NCBI RefSeq assembly: GCF_030531065.1
Contig: NZ_JAUNOQ010000013.1
Location: forward strand, 1-59,058
Source of the DNA: Phascolarctobacterium sp.
Lineage (GTDB): Bacteria; Bacillota; Negativicutes; Acidaminococcales; Acidaminococcaceae
Direction: 5' to 3'
DNA length: 59,058 nucleotides
Every line of letters begins with the position of its first letter. Position 1 is the first letter of the stretch. Made by a program: the position numbers and the translations under genes. The notes under the pieces are model-generated. The model did no database searches and was not told the DNA's origin. It saw only the letters and a program-made list of their open reading frames with translations. Shown here in pieces: positions 8,745 to 15,747 of the stretch.

Positions 8745-9017
8745 CTAAAACAAATCTGAATGCGTACCTGTCCTCGATAGAAATAATATAAGTTCGTCGT
8801 TGTGGATTCGGTATATAAGCAGCCAATCCGGTTTTATATGGCACTCCCTAAAACCTGCGTAATTACCGCTTAAGGCATGGTCGCGATATTGAGCGCTAAG
8901 TTCTTGTTGTGAAGCCAATGCATTAACTACATTTTCCAGCAGATGGAGGTTATAGCCTCTGCTTTGAGCAAGCTTTAAGTCTTTCTTAAATTTATTTGAC
9001 AAGACTATTTTAAGCAT
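8745..9017 (-). CDS. yafQ: YafQ-family toxin (ribosome-dependent mRNA endonuclease)
   Basis: A 90-residue RelE-superfamily toxin. The YafQ-type catalytic set is visible: DHAL (His), CHIKPDWLLIYR (His and Asp) and the C-terminal GTHSDLF (His). YafQ enzymes cut mRNA in the ribosomal A site, and activity is blocked by the partner antitoxin. The start overlaps the end of the antitoxin gene by 8 bases, giving tight coupling. All key residues are present, so the module is probably functional. Its position inside a polysaccharide locus, between two glycosyltransferase cassettes, is unusual and could stabilise the locus. Confidence 0.92.
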   Translation of the reverse strand: MLKIVLSNKFKKDLKLAQSRGYNLHLLENVVNALASQQELSAQYRDHALSGNYAGFRECHIKPDWLLIYRIHNDELILFLSRTGTHSDLF

Positions 9018-9291
9018 TGTTTAGAACATCCTCCATAGCGTCTTTAAAAGAAGCGTAACGTTTATATTTTTCCGGATGTTCAATCATTTCATCAAATTCC
9101 TGCAAGGCGGCGATTGTTTCAGCATTGGGCTTTGGACGGGCGATTTTAAATGGCAGGCTTTGGGTTCGTACTGCTTGTTTTAAAAAGATAGTTACTGCAG
9201 TGGTTAAATCCATGCCTAAATCAGCAAATAATTCTTGCGCAGATTTTTTTAAGTCAGCATCTAAATTTATGTTGGTACTTACTTTGGTCAT
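9010..9291 (-). CDS. relB: RelB/DinJ-family antitoxin
   Basis: A 93-residue antitoxin with an N-terminal ribbon-helix-helix (VSTNINLDADLKKSAQELFADLGMDLTTAVTIFLKQAV) that binds operator DNA, and an acidic C-terminal part that wraps the toxin. ATG 9291 is chosen because GGAGGTG lies 6-7 bases upstream; the ATG five codons earlier overlaps that ribosome site. It forms an operon with yafQ downstream, and autorepression through its own promoter is expected from the family. A decayed second copy lies at 13930-14190. Confidence 0.92.
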   Translation of the reverse strand: MTKVSTNINLDADLKKSAQELFADLGMDLTTAVTIFLKQAVRTQSLPFKIARPKPNAETIAALQEFDEMIEHPEKYKRYASFKDAMEDVLNNA

Positions 9292-9314
9292 TTTGAACAC
9301 CTCCATATATTGCT

Positions 9315-9343
9315 ATTATATATAGATATGTGCGCAATGTCAA
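9315..9343 (-). promoter_or_regulatory. consensus promoter of relB-yafQ
   Basis: On the minus strand there is a perfect TTGACA (9338-9343), a 17-base spacer and a perfect TATAAT (9315-9320), ending about 25 bases upstream of the antitoxin start. The strength suggests tight autorepression; AT-rich mirror sequences around the -10 box could be the RelB operator. Confidence 0.85.
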
Positions 9344-9418
9344 CTAATTACGCCTGTATTTAGTGGATGATGAGCATATGTTTATAGGTGTGAGTGAAAT
9401 TGTGATAAGCGTGCAAAA

Positions 9419-9541
9419 GAAAAAGCAGTACCGACGTTACGTTGATGCGTAACGCGAGATACTGCTAAATGGACGCTGCGAGGCGTTGTACTGCTTATGT
9501 GGTTTTTATAAATTATAACATGGAAGTTAAAAGCTTAGCAA
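9419..9541 (-). ncRNA. Rpn-associated hairpin element, orphan copy (candidate small RNA)
   Basis: On the minus strand a promoter (TTGCTA 9536-9541, 18-base spacer, TATAAT 9512-9517) is followed by about 90 bases with two hairpins. The second ends in a T-run (AGCAGTA...TACTGCT stem, 9424-9466, then TTTTTCTTTT). No gene lies between its terminator and the relB promoter. The same element sits upstream of two Rpn-family genes at 18201-18328 and 20540-20645. Stem sequences differ between copies but keep pairing (CGTTACG/CGTAACG here, CTGT/ACAG there; ACGC/GCGT here, GGTACT/AGTATC there), which suggests a selected RNA structure. It may be a stand-alone RNA or a leader that lost its gene. Confidence 0.45.
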
Positions 9542-9606
9542 GCGATAGGAAATACGCTTTACAATGATTCGCTGGCAAAAATAAAGATAGGAGAATAAGG
9601 GAGAAT

Positions 9607-10413
9607 ATGCGAAAACTTGATATAGAGAATATCAAAAAAATAGAACTACAGATTTTATTCAATTTCGACGCTTTTTGCAAGGCTAAAAATTTGAAGTATT
9701 ACCTTGCCGGAGGGACTCTTTTAGGTTCAATTCGCCACAAAGGTTTTATTCCGTGGGATGATGATATTGACGTATGTATGCCGCGAAAAGATTATTTGAA
9801 GTTTGTAAAATCATTTGATGGATATGATGCTCATTTAAAAGTTCATTCAAATTTAAAAGGAAACTTTGGCGCGCCTTTCGCTAAAATTGTTGATACTAGG
9901 ACCAGAATAGATTCTAAGTATGTACAAAACGATATCGATACCCATCTTTGGATTGACGTCTTTCCTGTCGACGGGTTGCCTGAAAATATTGCGGATGTAG
10001 AAAAAATTTATCAGAGGTGCAATTTTTATAGAAGACTTCTGTTGTTGACGGACGCTAAATTAGGCGAAGGGACTACTGCCTTTCACAAATATAGTAAGTA
10101 TTTGCTTAAGCCGCTTGCTAGAATATATGGCAAACAGCGTTGTATAGATAACATTGAAAAAATAGCTGAGCAATATCCGTATGAATCTGCAGAATATGCA
10201 GGCATAATTACCTGGGGATTGTATGGCGCTGGTGAACGAATGCTTAAATCAGAATTTGAACAAGCTGTAGAAGTAGAATTTGAAGGGCATAAATTTCCGG
10301 CATTCTCCTGCTGGGATAGTTATTTAAAAGGGTTGTATGGCAATTATATGCAGCTGCCGCCTGTTGAAAAACGCAGAACGCACGATATGACGGCGTACTT
10401 AATTGAGAAGTAA
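9607..10413 (+). CDS. licD: LicD-family phosphotransferase
   Basis: A 268-residue LicD protein. The nucleotidyltransferase-like core is clear: YYLAGGTLLGSIRHKGFIPWDDDIDVCMPRKDY, with the paired aspartates (DDDID) that bind metal, then a second conserved aspartate in WIDVFPVDGLP. LicD enzymes transfer phosphocholine or, in several capsule systems, other phospho-alcohols from a CDP-activated donor to a glycan. The next gene makes CDP-ribitol, so transfer of ribitol-phosphate is the most reasonable guess. The ATG at 9607 follows GGGAG. Confidence 0.9.
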   Translation: MRKLDIENIKKIELQILFNFDAFCKAKNLKYYLAGGTLLGSIRHKGFIPWDDDIDVCMPRKDYLKFVKSFDGYDAHLKVHSNLKGNFGAPFAKIVDTRTRIDSKYVQNDIDTHLWIDVFPVDGLPENIADVEKIYQRCNFYRRLLLLTDAKLGEGTTAFHKYSKYLLKPLARIYGKQRCIDNIEKIAEQYPYESAEYAGIITWGLYGAGERMLKSEFEQAVEVEFEGHKFPAFSCWDSYLKGLYGNYMQLPPVEKRRTHDMTAYLIEK

Positions 10414-10428
10414 GGATGGGTAAAAACG

Positions 10429-11796
10429 ATGAACATAGCGATAATTTTAGCCGGCGGCGTAGGCAAGCGTTTGGGATTGGAAAAGCCTAAACAGTTTATG
10501 AAAGTAGCGGGCAGGACCGTGCTGGAACATACGGTAGAAATTTTTCAAAAACACGAAGGAATTGATGAAATCGTTATCGTGATGAACGCGGCTTATGTGC
10601 ACGACGCGCAGGATATGGTTTTGAAGAATCATTGGACAAAAGTGAAAAAAATCTTAAATGGCGGCAGCGAGCGTTACGAATCCAGCTTGGCAGCTATTCG
10701 CGCTTATGAGAATTATCCGGATAAAACGCAACTGTATTTTATTTTTCACGACGCGGTGCGTCCTTTGGTCAGCAAAAAAATTATTGACGATACTATTGAG
10801 GCGTTGAAAAGTTATGACGCTGTGGACGTAGCGATTGCTTCGGCGGATACGATTATCAAATTAGACTCTGCTAAAAAATTTATAGCTGCAATACCCGAAC
10901 GCGACAGCCTTAACCGCGGGCAAACGCCGCAGGCGTTTAAATATCCTGTAATCGCCAAAGCTTACGAGTTGGCGTTGGCGGACCCTGCTATGCAGACTAC
11001 GGACGATTGCGGTCTGGTACGCAAGTATTTGCCCGATATACCGATATATGTGGTACAGGGAGCGGAGCAAAATGTTAAGCTGACGTATCCGGAAGATATT
11101 TATGTGTTGGATAAACTGTTTCAATTAAAAGCATCCGAGCCTGACAGCCATGCTGATTTAGTAAAACTGCGCGGCAAGGTTATGGTGGCCTTCGGCGGCA
11201 ATAGCGGCATTGGCTTGGACATGGTGCGGATTGCACGTCGGTACGGGGCGCAATGCTTTGCTTTTTCGCGCAGTACGACGGGAACGGATATCAGCCGCAG
11301 AAAAGACGTAGAGGGCGCGTTAAGGCAAGTTGCGGACGTAACGGGAAGAATAGATTATATTGTCAACAGCGCGGCGATTTTAAATAAAGAGCCATTGATG
11401 CATTTGGAAGCAAGCGTAATCGATAAAATTATCGATATCAATTACCGGGGCATGGTAAATGTTTCCGTAGAAGCGTATCGATATTTAAAAGCCGCTCGCG
11501 GAGCGTTACTGCAATTTACCAGCAGCAGCTATACCCGCGGTCGTGCAAATTACGCGCTTTATTCATCTACTAAAGCGGCAGTGGTAAATTTTGTGCAGGC
11601 TATTGCCGAGGAATGGGAGCAGGACGGCATACGCATTAACTGCATCAATCCGCAGCGCACTAAAACGCCTATGCGCATAGCTAATTTTGGCAATGAGCCG
11701 GAAGAAACGCTTTTACGGTCTGCCGATGTAGCTGCGGTGGCGCTGAAAACGCTTTTAAGCGATTTTAGCGGCGAAGTAGTGGACGTTAAGCTTTAG
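10429..11796 (+). CDS. fused CDP-ribitol synthase: cytidylyltransferase (TarI-like) plus reductase (SDR)
   Basis: A 455-residue two-domain protein. The N-terminal half (about 1-235) is an IspD/TarI-type cytidylyltransferase: IILAGGVGKRLGLEKPKQF, FHDAVRPLVS, TPQAFKY. The C-terminal half (about 240-455) is a short-chain dehydrogenase: VAFGGNSGIGLDMV, NSAAIL, YALYSSTKAAVVNF (catalytic Tyr-x3-Lys). This is the order of the bifunctional ribulose-5-phosphate reductase/CDP-ribitol pyrophosphorylase of Haemophilus influenzae (Acs1/Bcs1), which makes CDP-ribitol from ribulose 5-phosphate and CTP. It lies directly after licD, its probable consumer. Product identity is inferred from architecture and context. 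Confidence 0.82.
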   Translation: MNIAIILAGGVGKRLGLEKPKQFMKVAGRTVLEHTVEIFQKHEGIDEIVIVMNAAYVHDAQDMVLKNHWTKVKKILNGGSERYESSLAAIRAYENYPDKTQLYFIFHDAVRPLVSKKIIDDTIEALKSYDAVDVAIASADTIIKLDSAKKFIAAIPERDSLNRGQTPQAFKYPVIAKAYELALADPAMQTTDDCGLVRKYLPDIPIYVVQGAEQNVKLTYPEDIYVLDKLFQLKASEPDSHADLVKLRGKVMVAFGGNSGIGLDMVRIARRYGAQCFAFSRSTTGTDISRRKDVEGALRQVADVTGRIDYIVNSAAILNKEPLMHLEASVIDKIIDINYRGMVNVSVEAYRYLKAARGALLQFTSSSYTRGRANYALYSSTKAAVVNFVQAIAEEWEQDGIRINCINPQRTKTPMRIANFGNEPEETLLRSADVAAVALKTLLSDFSGEVVDVKL

Positions 11797-11835
11797 GAAA
11801 TGCCTGGATTGACGTTAAAGCGACGGTGAAATTTT

Positions 11836-12867
11836 ATGGGGAACATAAAAATGGATTTAATCAGCATCATAGTACCAGTGTACAATGTCGCGCCGTATTT
11901 GCAGAAATGCCTGGACAGTATTTTGGCGCAGACGTATACGAATTTAGAAATTATTTGCGTGGACGACGGCAGTACGGATACAAGCGGCGCGATTGTGGAT
12001 GCTTACGCAAAAATAGACGCGCGCGTGAGGGTTATCCATCAAATGAACGGCGGCTTGAGCGACGCGCGTAACATCGGGGTGGGCGTCGCTACGGGAGCAT
12101 ATATCGGCTTTGTCGATAGCGACGATTATATTGCGCCGCAAATGTATGAAACGCTTTATAATTTTGCAACGCAAAACGATTTGGACGTAGCGATGTGCTG
12201 CGCTTATGATGTTTGCGACGGTAAAGTATGCGGCGGCACGAAAAATTTTGCGCCCATCGTTACCGAAAGCCCTGAAGAAATGATTAGGCTTTTATTTTTG
12301 CCCCACAGGAATGGAGCGCAGATTGGAGTATGGATAAAACTCTTCCGCAGAAGTGTTGCCGGAAACGTAAGCTTTCGCGTAGGCAAAGCTTACGAAGATG
12401 TGTTTTATGTTTTAGATTGTATAGAGCGTACGCGGCGCTTTGGTTGGATATGTAACGCTTTTTATTATTACGTGCAGCGCGCGGGCAGTATTACGCACTT
12501 GCCGCGCTTTAAACCGGCGATTTTAGACGTGGTGGAAGGCTACGAAGAAAATTACGCGCGTATTGCGCAACATTGGCCCGGCGCGATGGACGCTGCCAGA
12601 CATCGCTTGGCGTGGAGCTATTTGGTTTGCCTGAACCGCATTGCCGATTGCGCCGATTGGCGGGAGCGCCGCGCGGAAATGGAAACTGTTCGCGGCAAAG
12701 CGCGGGCGCGTTTGGGAGAGTTCATGGCGTCGCCGGGCGTTACGCTAAAGATGAAAATAATGTTGCTGCTTGTAGCACTGGATTTGGATTTATATTTTGC
12801 AGTTAAGAAATTGTATAAGCGATTGAAAGAAAGGAAACACACCACATGTACACCCCCCCTGTACTGA
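11836..12867 (+). CDS. GT2 glycosyltransferase
   Basis: A 343-residue GT-A enzyme with LISIIVPVYNVAPYLQKCLDSIL, ICVDDGSTD, SDARNIGVGVATGAYIGFVDSDDY and a C-terminal helical part (KMKIMLLLVALDLDLYFAVKKLYKRLKER) that may touch the membrane. ATG 11836 or ATG 11851 could be the start. The first roughly 250 bases are nearly identical in places to the next GT2 gene, suggesting gene conversion. Its last codons (HTTCTPPLY) read out of frame through the poly-C leader of that gene, so the two are overlapped and probably coupled. The acceptor is unknown. Confidence 0.9.
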   Translation: MGNIKMDLISIIVPVYNVAPYLQKCLDSILAQTYTNLEIICVDDGSTDTSGAIVDAYAKIDARVRVIHQMNGGLSDARNIGVGVATGAYIGFVDSDDYIAPQMYETLYNFATQNDLDVAMCCAYDVCDGKVCGGTKNFAPIVTESPEEMIRLLFLPHRNGAQIGVWIKLFRRSVAGNVSFRVGKAYEDVFYVLDCIERTRRFGWICNAFYYYVQRAGSITHLPRFKPAILDVVEGYEENYARIAQHWPGAMDAARHRLAWSYLVCLNRIADCADWRERRAEMETVRGKARARLGEFMASPGVTLKMKIMLLLVALDLDLYFAVKKLYKRLKERKHTTCTPPLY

Positions 12868-12905
12868 CGTATCAAAAGAGAAGAATGGCGATGCTGGCGG
12901 CGTAA
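12846..12905 (+). repeat. poly-C leader repeat, copy 2 (C7, out of frame)
   Basis: This is the second copy of the leader found at 7713, here with seven Cs (12853-12859). Translation from ATG 12846 now gives MYTPPVLTYQ... and stops at TAA 12903-12905. With one more C it would read MYTPPCTDVSKEKN...AGGVKK without a stop into the glycosyltransferase. This is the layout expected of a slipped-strand on/off switch. Confidence 0.8.
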
Positions 12906-12925
12906 AGAAACGCAGGATTGCGCTG

Positions 12926-13924
12926 ATGCGCAGAGATCTTTGTACTTTAGGTGGAGTAGAGCTTGCTTCATATTTAATTAGCGTCATAGTTCCCATCTAT
13001 AATGTAGAACCGTATTTGCGTAAATGTCTGGACAGCATTTTGGCGCAGACGTATACGAATTTGGAAATTATCTGCGTGGACGACGGCAGTACGGATGCCA
13101 GTGGCAGAATATGCGACGAATATGCGGGAAAAGATAAAAGAATAAAGGTAATACATCAAAATAATGGCGGCGTTAGCAGGGCAAGAAATATAGCTATGAG
13201 CATCGCTGTAGGTAAATATATTGTATTTGTAGATGGTGACGATATGCTAAAACCTAATATGGTTAAACTTTGCTTAGAAAAAATTTTAGAGGATAATAGC
13301 GATTTAGTTATTGGACTTGTTAATGATGTATATGCTGATAATGTAACGTTAAAAGATGTAAGAGGACATATTAGTGGCGAACTCTATAAAGATTACTATA
13401 ACCTTTTGGATTTACTTTTGGGGCCGGTAAGTAAATTGTATAAGTTGGATATTATTAGAAAGTATAATGTAGAATTCCCGGAAGATATTATTATAGCTGA
13501 GGATCAGATTTTTAATTATTTTTATTTGGATAGAGTTAAAAAATATAGTTTGATACGCAAACCTTTATATAACTATTATCACCGAAACAATGGGAGCTTG
13601 AGTTATGGATTAAAAATGGTTCATCTTGAGAACCGTATAAAAAAATTAGAGTATGAAAAAGATTTTTTAGAAAGGAATAAAATAGAATATGCAAATGCTA
13701 TTTTAAATGAAAGTGCGTTGTGGTATTTTCAGAGCGCTGCTATTGTAGAAGATCAAGATAACTCTTACCGTTTATTTAAAAATAGAGTGGGGAAAATTAT
13801 TCCATATATAGATACTAGCGTAAAAAGCGATAATTTTAGAAGAAGCGTACTGAATAATTTATTGAAATATAATTTTTTAGTAGTCGCTTATGCTTATTTT
13901 AGATTAAAAAAAATATTCTTTTAG
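12926..13924 (+). CDS. GT2 glycosyltransferase, mosaic, with its poly-C start out of frame
   Basis: Residues from LISVIVPIYNVEPYLRKCLDSIL through ICVDDGSTD and ARNIAMSIAVGKYIVFVDGDDM form a normal GT2 catalytic half. The rest (PEDIIIAEDQIFNYFYLDRV, HRNNGSLSYGLK) is a typical acceptor half. The proposed full start is ATG 12846, which is out of frame because the leader has seven Cs. In this state the protein could still start at ATG 12926, which has a weak AGGA upstream and lies 20 bases after the leader stop, so low expression is possible. Base composition changes at about 13160 from moderate GC, nearly matching the previous GT2 gene, to strongly AT-rich. The gene therefore looks like a recombinant of a shared 5' end and a foreign 3' end. 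Confidence 0.82.
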   Translation: MRRDLCTLGGVELASYLISVIVPIYNVEPYLRKCLDSILAQTYTNLEIICVDDGSTDASGRICDEYAGKDKRIKVIHQNNGGVSRARNIAMSIAVGKYIVFVDGDDMLKPNMVKLCLEKILEDNSDLVIGLVNDVYADNVTLKDVRGHISGELYKDYYNLLDLLLGPVSKLYKLDIIRKYNVEFPEDIIIAEDQIFNYFYLDRVKKYSLIRKPLYNYYHRNNGSLSYGLKMVHLENRIKKLEYEKDFLERNKIEYANAILNESALWYFQSAAIVEDQDNSYRLFKNRVGKIIPYIDTSVKSDNFRRSVLNNLLKYNFLVVAYAYFRLKKIFF

Positions 13925-13929
13925 CAAGC

Positions 13930-14190
13930 TGTAAGCCTTTCTTAAATTTATAAGAATATCTTAAGCATTGTTTAGAACATTCTCCATAGCGTCTGTATAA
14001 AGAAGCATACTGTTTATATTTTTTCGGATGTTCAAGCATTTCATCAAATTCTTGCAAAGCGGCGATTATTTTAGCATTGGGCTTTTGACGGGCGATTTTA
14101 AATGGCAGGCTTTGGAGTCGTACTGCTTGCTTTAAAAAGGTAGTTACTGCAGTTGTTAAATTCCTACCTAAATTAGCAAATAATTTTTGG
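13930..14190 (-). pseudogene. decayed copy of the RelB/YafQ module (mostly antitoxin)
   Basis: This stretch aligns almost base for base with the complement of the antitoxin gene and its junction with the toxin at about 8960-9260. Shared stretches include TTAAGCATTGTTTAGAACAT and TTTTAAATGGCAGGCTTTGG. Small insertions, deletions and substitutions break the frame. The antitoxin start and promoter are gone: the copy runs straight into the ribosome site of the next gene (polymerase). It is the expected relic of a duplicated [glycosyltransferase - toxin/antitoxin] cassette. Confidence 0.85.
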
Positions 14191-14206
14191 CTGGAGGCGT
14201 TAATAC

Positions 14207-15736
14207 GTGAATCGAAAGATTGTCGATACTATATTTTTCCTAATCTGTTTTACGTTGATTTTTAATAATATTCCCAAGCCGCTGCAAATGAATTTTATCG
14301 GCGGGCCGGTTGGCAGCAAGCTGGTATTTTATCCGCTGGCGGCGGGCTTTTTGTATACGGCGTATTGCCAGTGGAAGTATAGAAATATTTTGCAGCAGCA
14401 GGGAATTGTAATAAAATTTTGCGCTGTTTATTTAGGCGTTACGCTGGTATCCCTTGTTTGGGGCTTGATAAATTATCCTTACTGGCAGCAGGTGCTTGCG
14501 GGTCCGGTTGAGCAAATAGAAAAGCTGCCGAAGGTTTTAGCCTTCTTTCAGTCACATGGAATTGAGCCGGACACTAAGCTGTTAATGAGCGCTTGGATTT
14601 CTGTACGCCAAATTAAAGGGTTGTTTTTAGAAATTTTTTGGTGCTTTGGCGGCGCTTATATGGTGTACTGTTGGTATAAACACGATTATAAGAGGGGGGG
14701 ACGAATAGCTGCCGCAGGTTTGCTTGCAGCTTTGGTCGTTTTCGTAATTTACGGCTTGATAGACGCGTTCTACTTAGCGGGTAGCGATTTGGCTACTAAT
14801 ATTTTGAAGAATGTCAATCCGTTGTTGCACCCTATAAAAAGTAATAACGGTTGGTGGCCGCCGCTGCTTTGGAAAAATCAACTGCGTTCCGTCTTTTCCG
14901 AGCCGTCGCATGTAGGAAATTATCTGGGTTTGGTTTTACCGGTGCTTCTGTTCGCGTATGTTAAGAAAAATAGTCGCGTGTTTTTAGCGACAATAGGAAT
15001 AATTACTTTTTTAGTGGTTTTAACTAACGCAAGAACGGCTTACGCTATGTTATGCGGGATACTCTTTTTGTTTGGCTTGATTATAATCCTGCGACTGCGG
15101 GAACATTGGCGAAAATTATTAGCGGCGTTAGCGGTTTGTTGTGTGTGTTTCAATCTGGGAGTAGCGTTTTTGGATTATGCAAGCAGTTCCTCTAAAAATA
15201 AGGCGCAGGACGAAGTTACTGCGCAGACTGTTTTAGAAGATAATTTGTTGAGCTTGAACAGCGACGTGAAGCGCAGCAACGGAGCGCGATACGCTCTAAT
15301 CAGAAGCAACTGGCGTATTACCTTGCAGCATCCGTTTTTGGGAGTAGGGCGAGGATTGGCCGGAGCGTATATGATAGACAATTATACCGAAGAAGAAGCT
15401 AAGAATGGAGAAATTGCCGATTGGGTACGCCGCAGTAAAAAATACGGTCTGTTCGCTACAGGACAAGGGTATAGCGACGCTATGAACGAATTTGTGACGC
15501 GTTTGTCGCAGACGGGAGTCGTAGGATTGCTGGTGCTCCTGGCGCCTTTCATTTGGATTTTATATAAATTACAAGAGAACGCCGGAACTGAAGCTTTAAT
15601 AAAGCATATGCTGAGTCTTATTTTGCTAAGCTCGCTAGTAGCAGGCTGCAATGGCAGCGTCAATTTAATATACGGAATATGGATATTTTTAGGGTTGGCG
15701 TATGCCGCAATATATGGCGATAGTGAGGAAGTATAA
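14207..15736 (+). CDS. wzy: O-antigen/capsule polymerase (Wzy-like, O-antigen ligase superfamily)
   Basis: A 509-residue integral membrane protein with about ten to twelve hydrophobic helices and a long loop between the membrane blocks. The region FSEPSHVGNYLGLVLPVLLFAYV, TNARTAYAMLCGILF and HPFLGVGRGLAGAYM matches the Wzy_C/O-antigen ligase pattern. Next to a Wzx flippase it is best read as the polymerase that joins lipid-linked repeat units in the periplasm; a ligase is the alternative. GTG 14207 follows GGAGG by nine bases. A seven-G tract (14694-14700, codons for KRGGR) could make this gene slip-prone as well. Confidence 0.8.
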   Translation: MNRKIVDTIFFLICFTLIFNNIPKPLQMNFIGGPVGSKLVFYPLAAGFLYTAYCQWKYRNILQQQGIVIKFCAVYLGVTLVSLVWGLINYPYWQQVLAGPVEQIEKLPKVLAFFQSHGIEPDTKLLMSAWISVRQIKGLFLEIFWCFGGAYMVYCWYKHDYKRGGRIAAAGLLAALVVFVIYGLIDAFYLAGSDLATNILKNVNPLLHPIKSNNGWWPPLLWKNQLRSVFSEPSHVGNYLGLVLPVLLFAYVKKNSRVFLATIGIITFLVVLTNARTAYAMLCGILFLFGLIIILRLREHWRKLLAALAVCCVCFNLGVAFLDYASSSSKNKAQDEVTAQTVLEDNLLSLNSDVKRSNGARYALIRSNWRITLQHPFLGVGRGLAGAYMIDNYTEEEAKNGEIADWVRRSKKYGLFATGQGYSDAMNEFVTRLSQTGVVGLLVLLAPFIWILYKLQENAGTEALIKHMLSLILLSSLVAGCNGSVNLIYGIWIFLGLAYAAIYGDSEEV

Positions 15737-15747
15737 AATCGTAGGCA

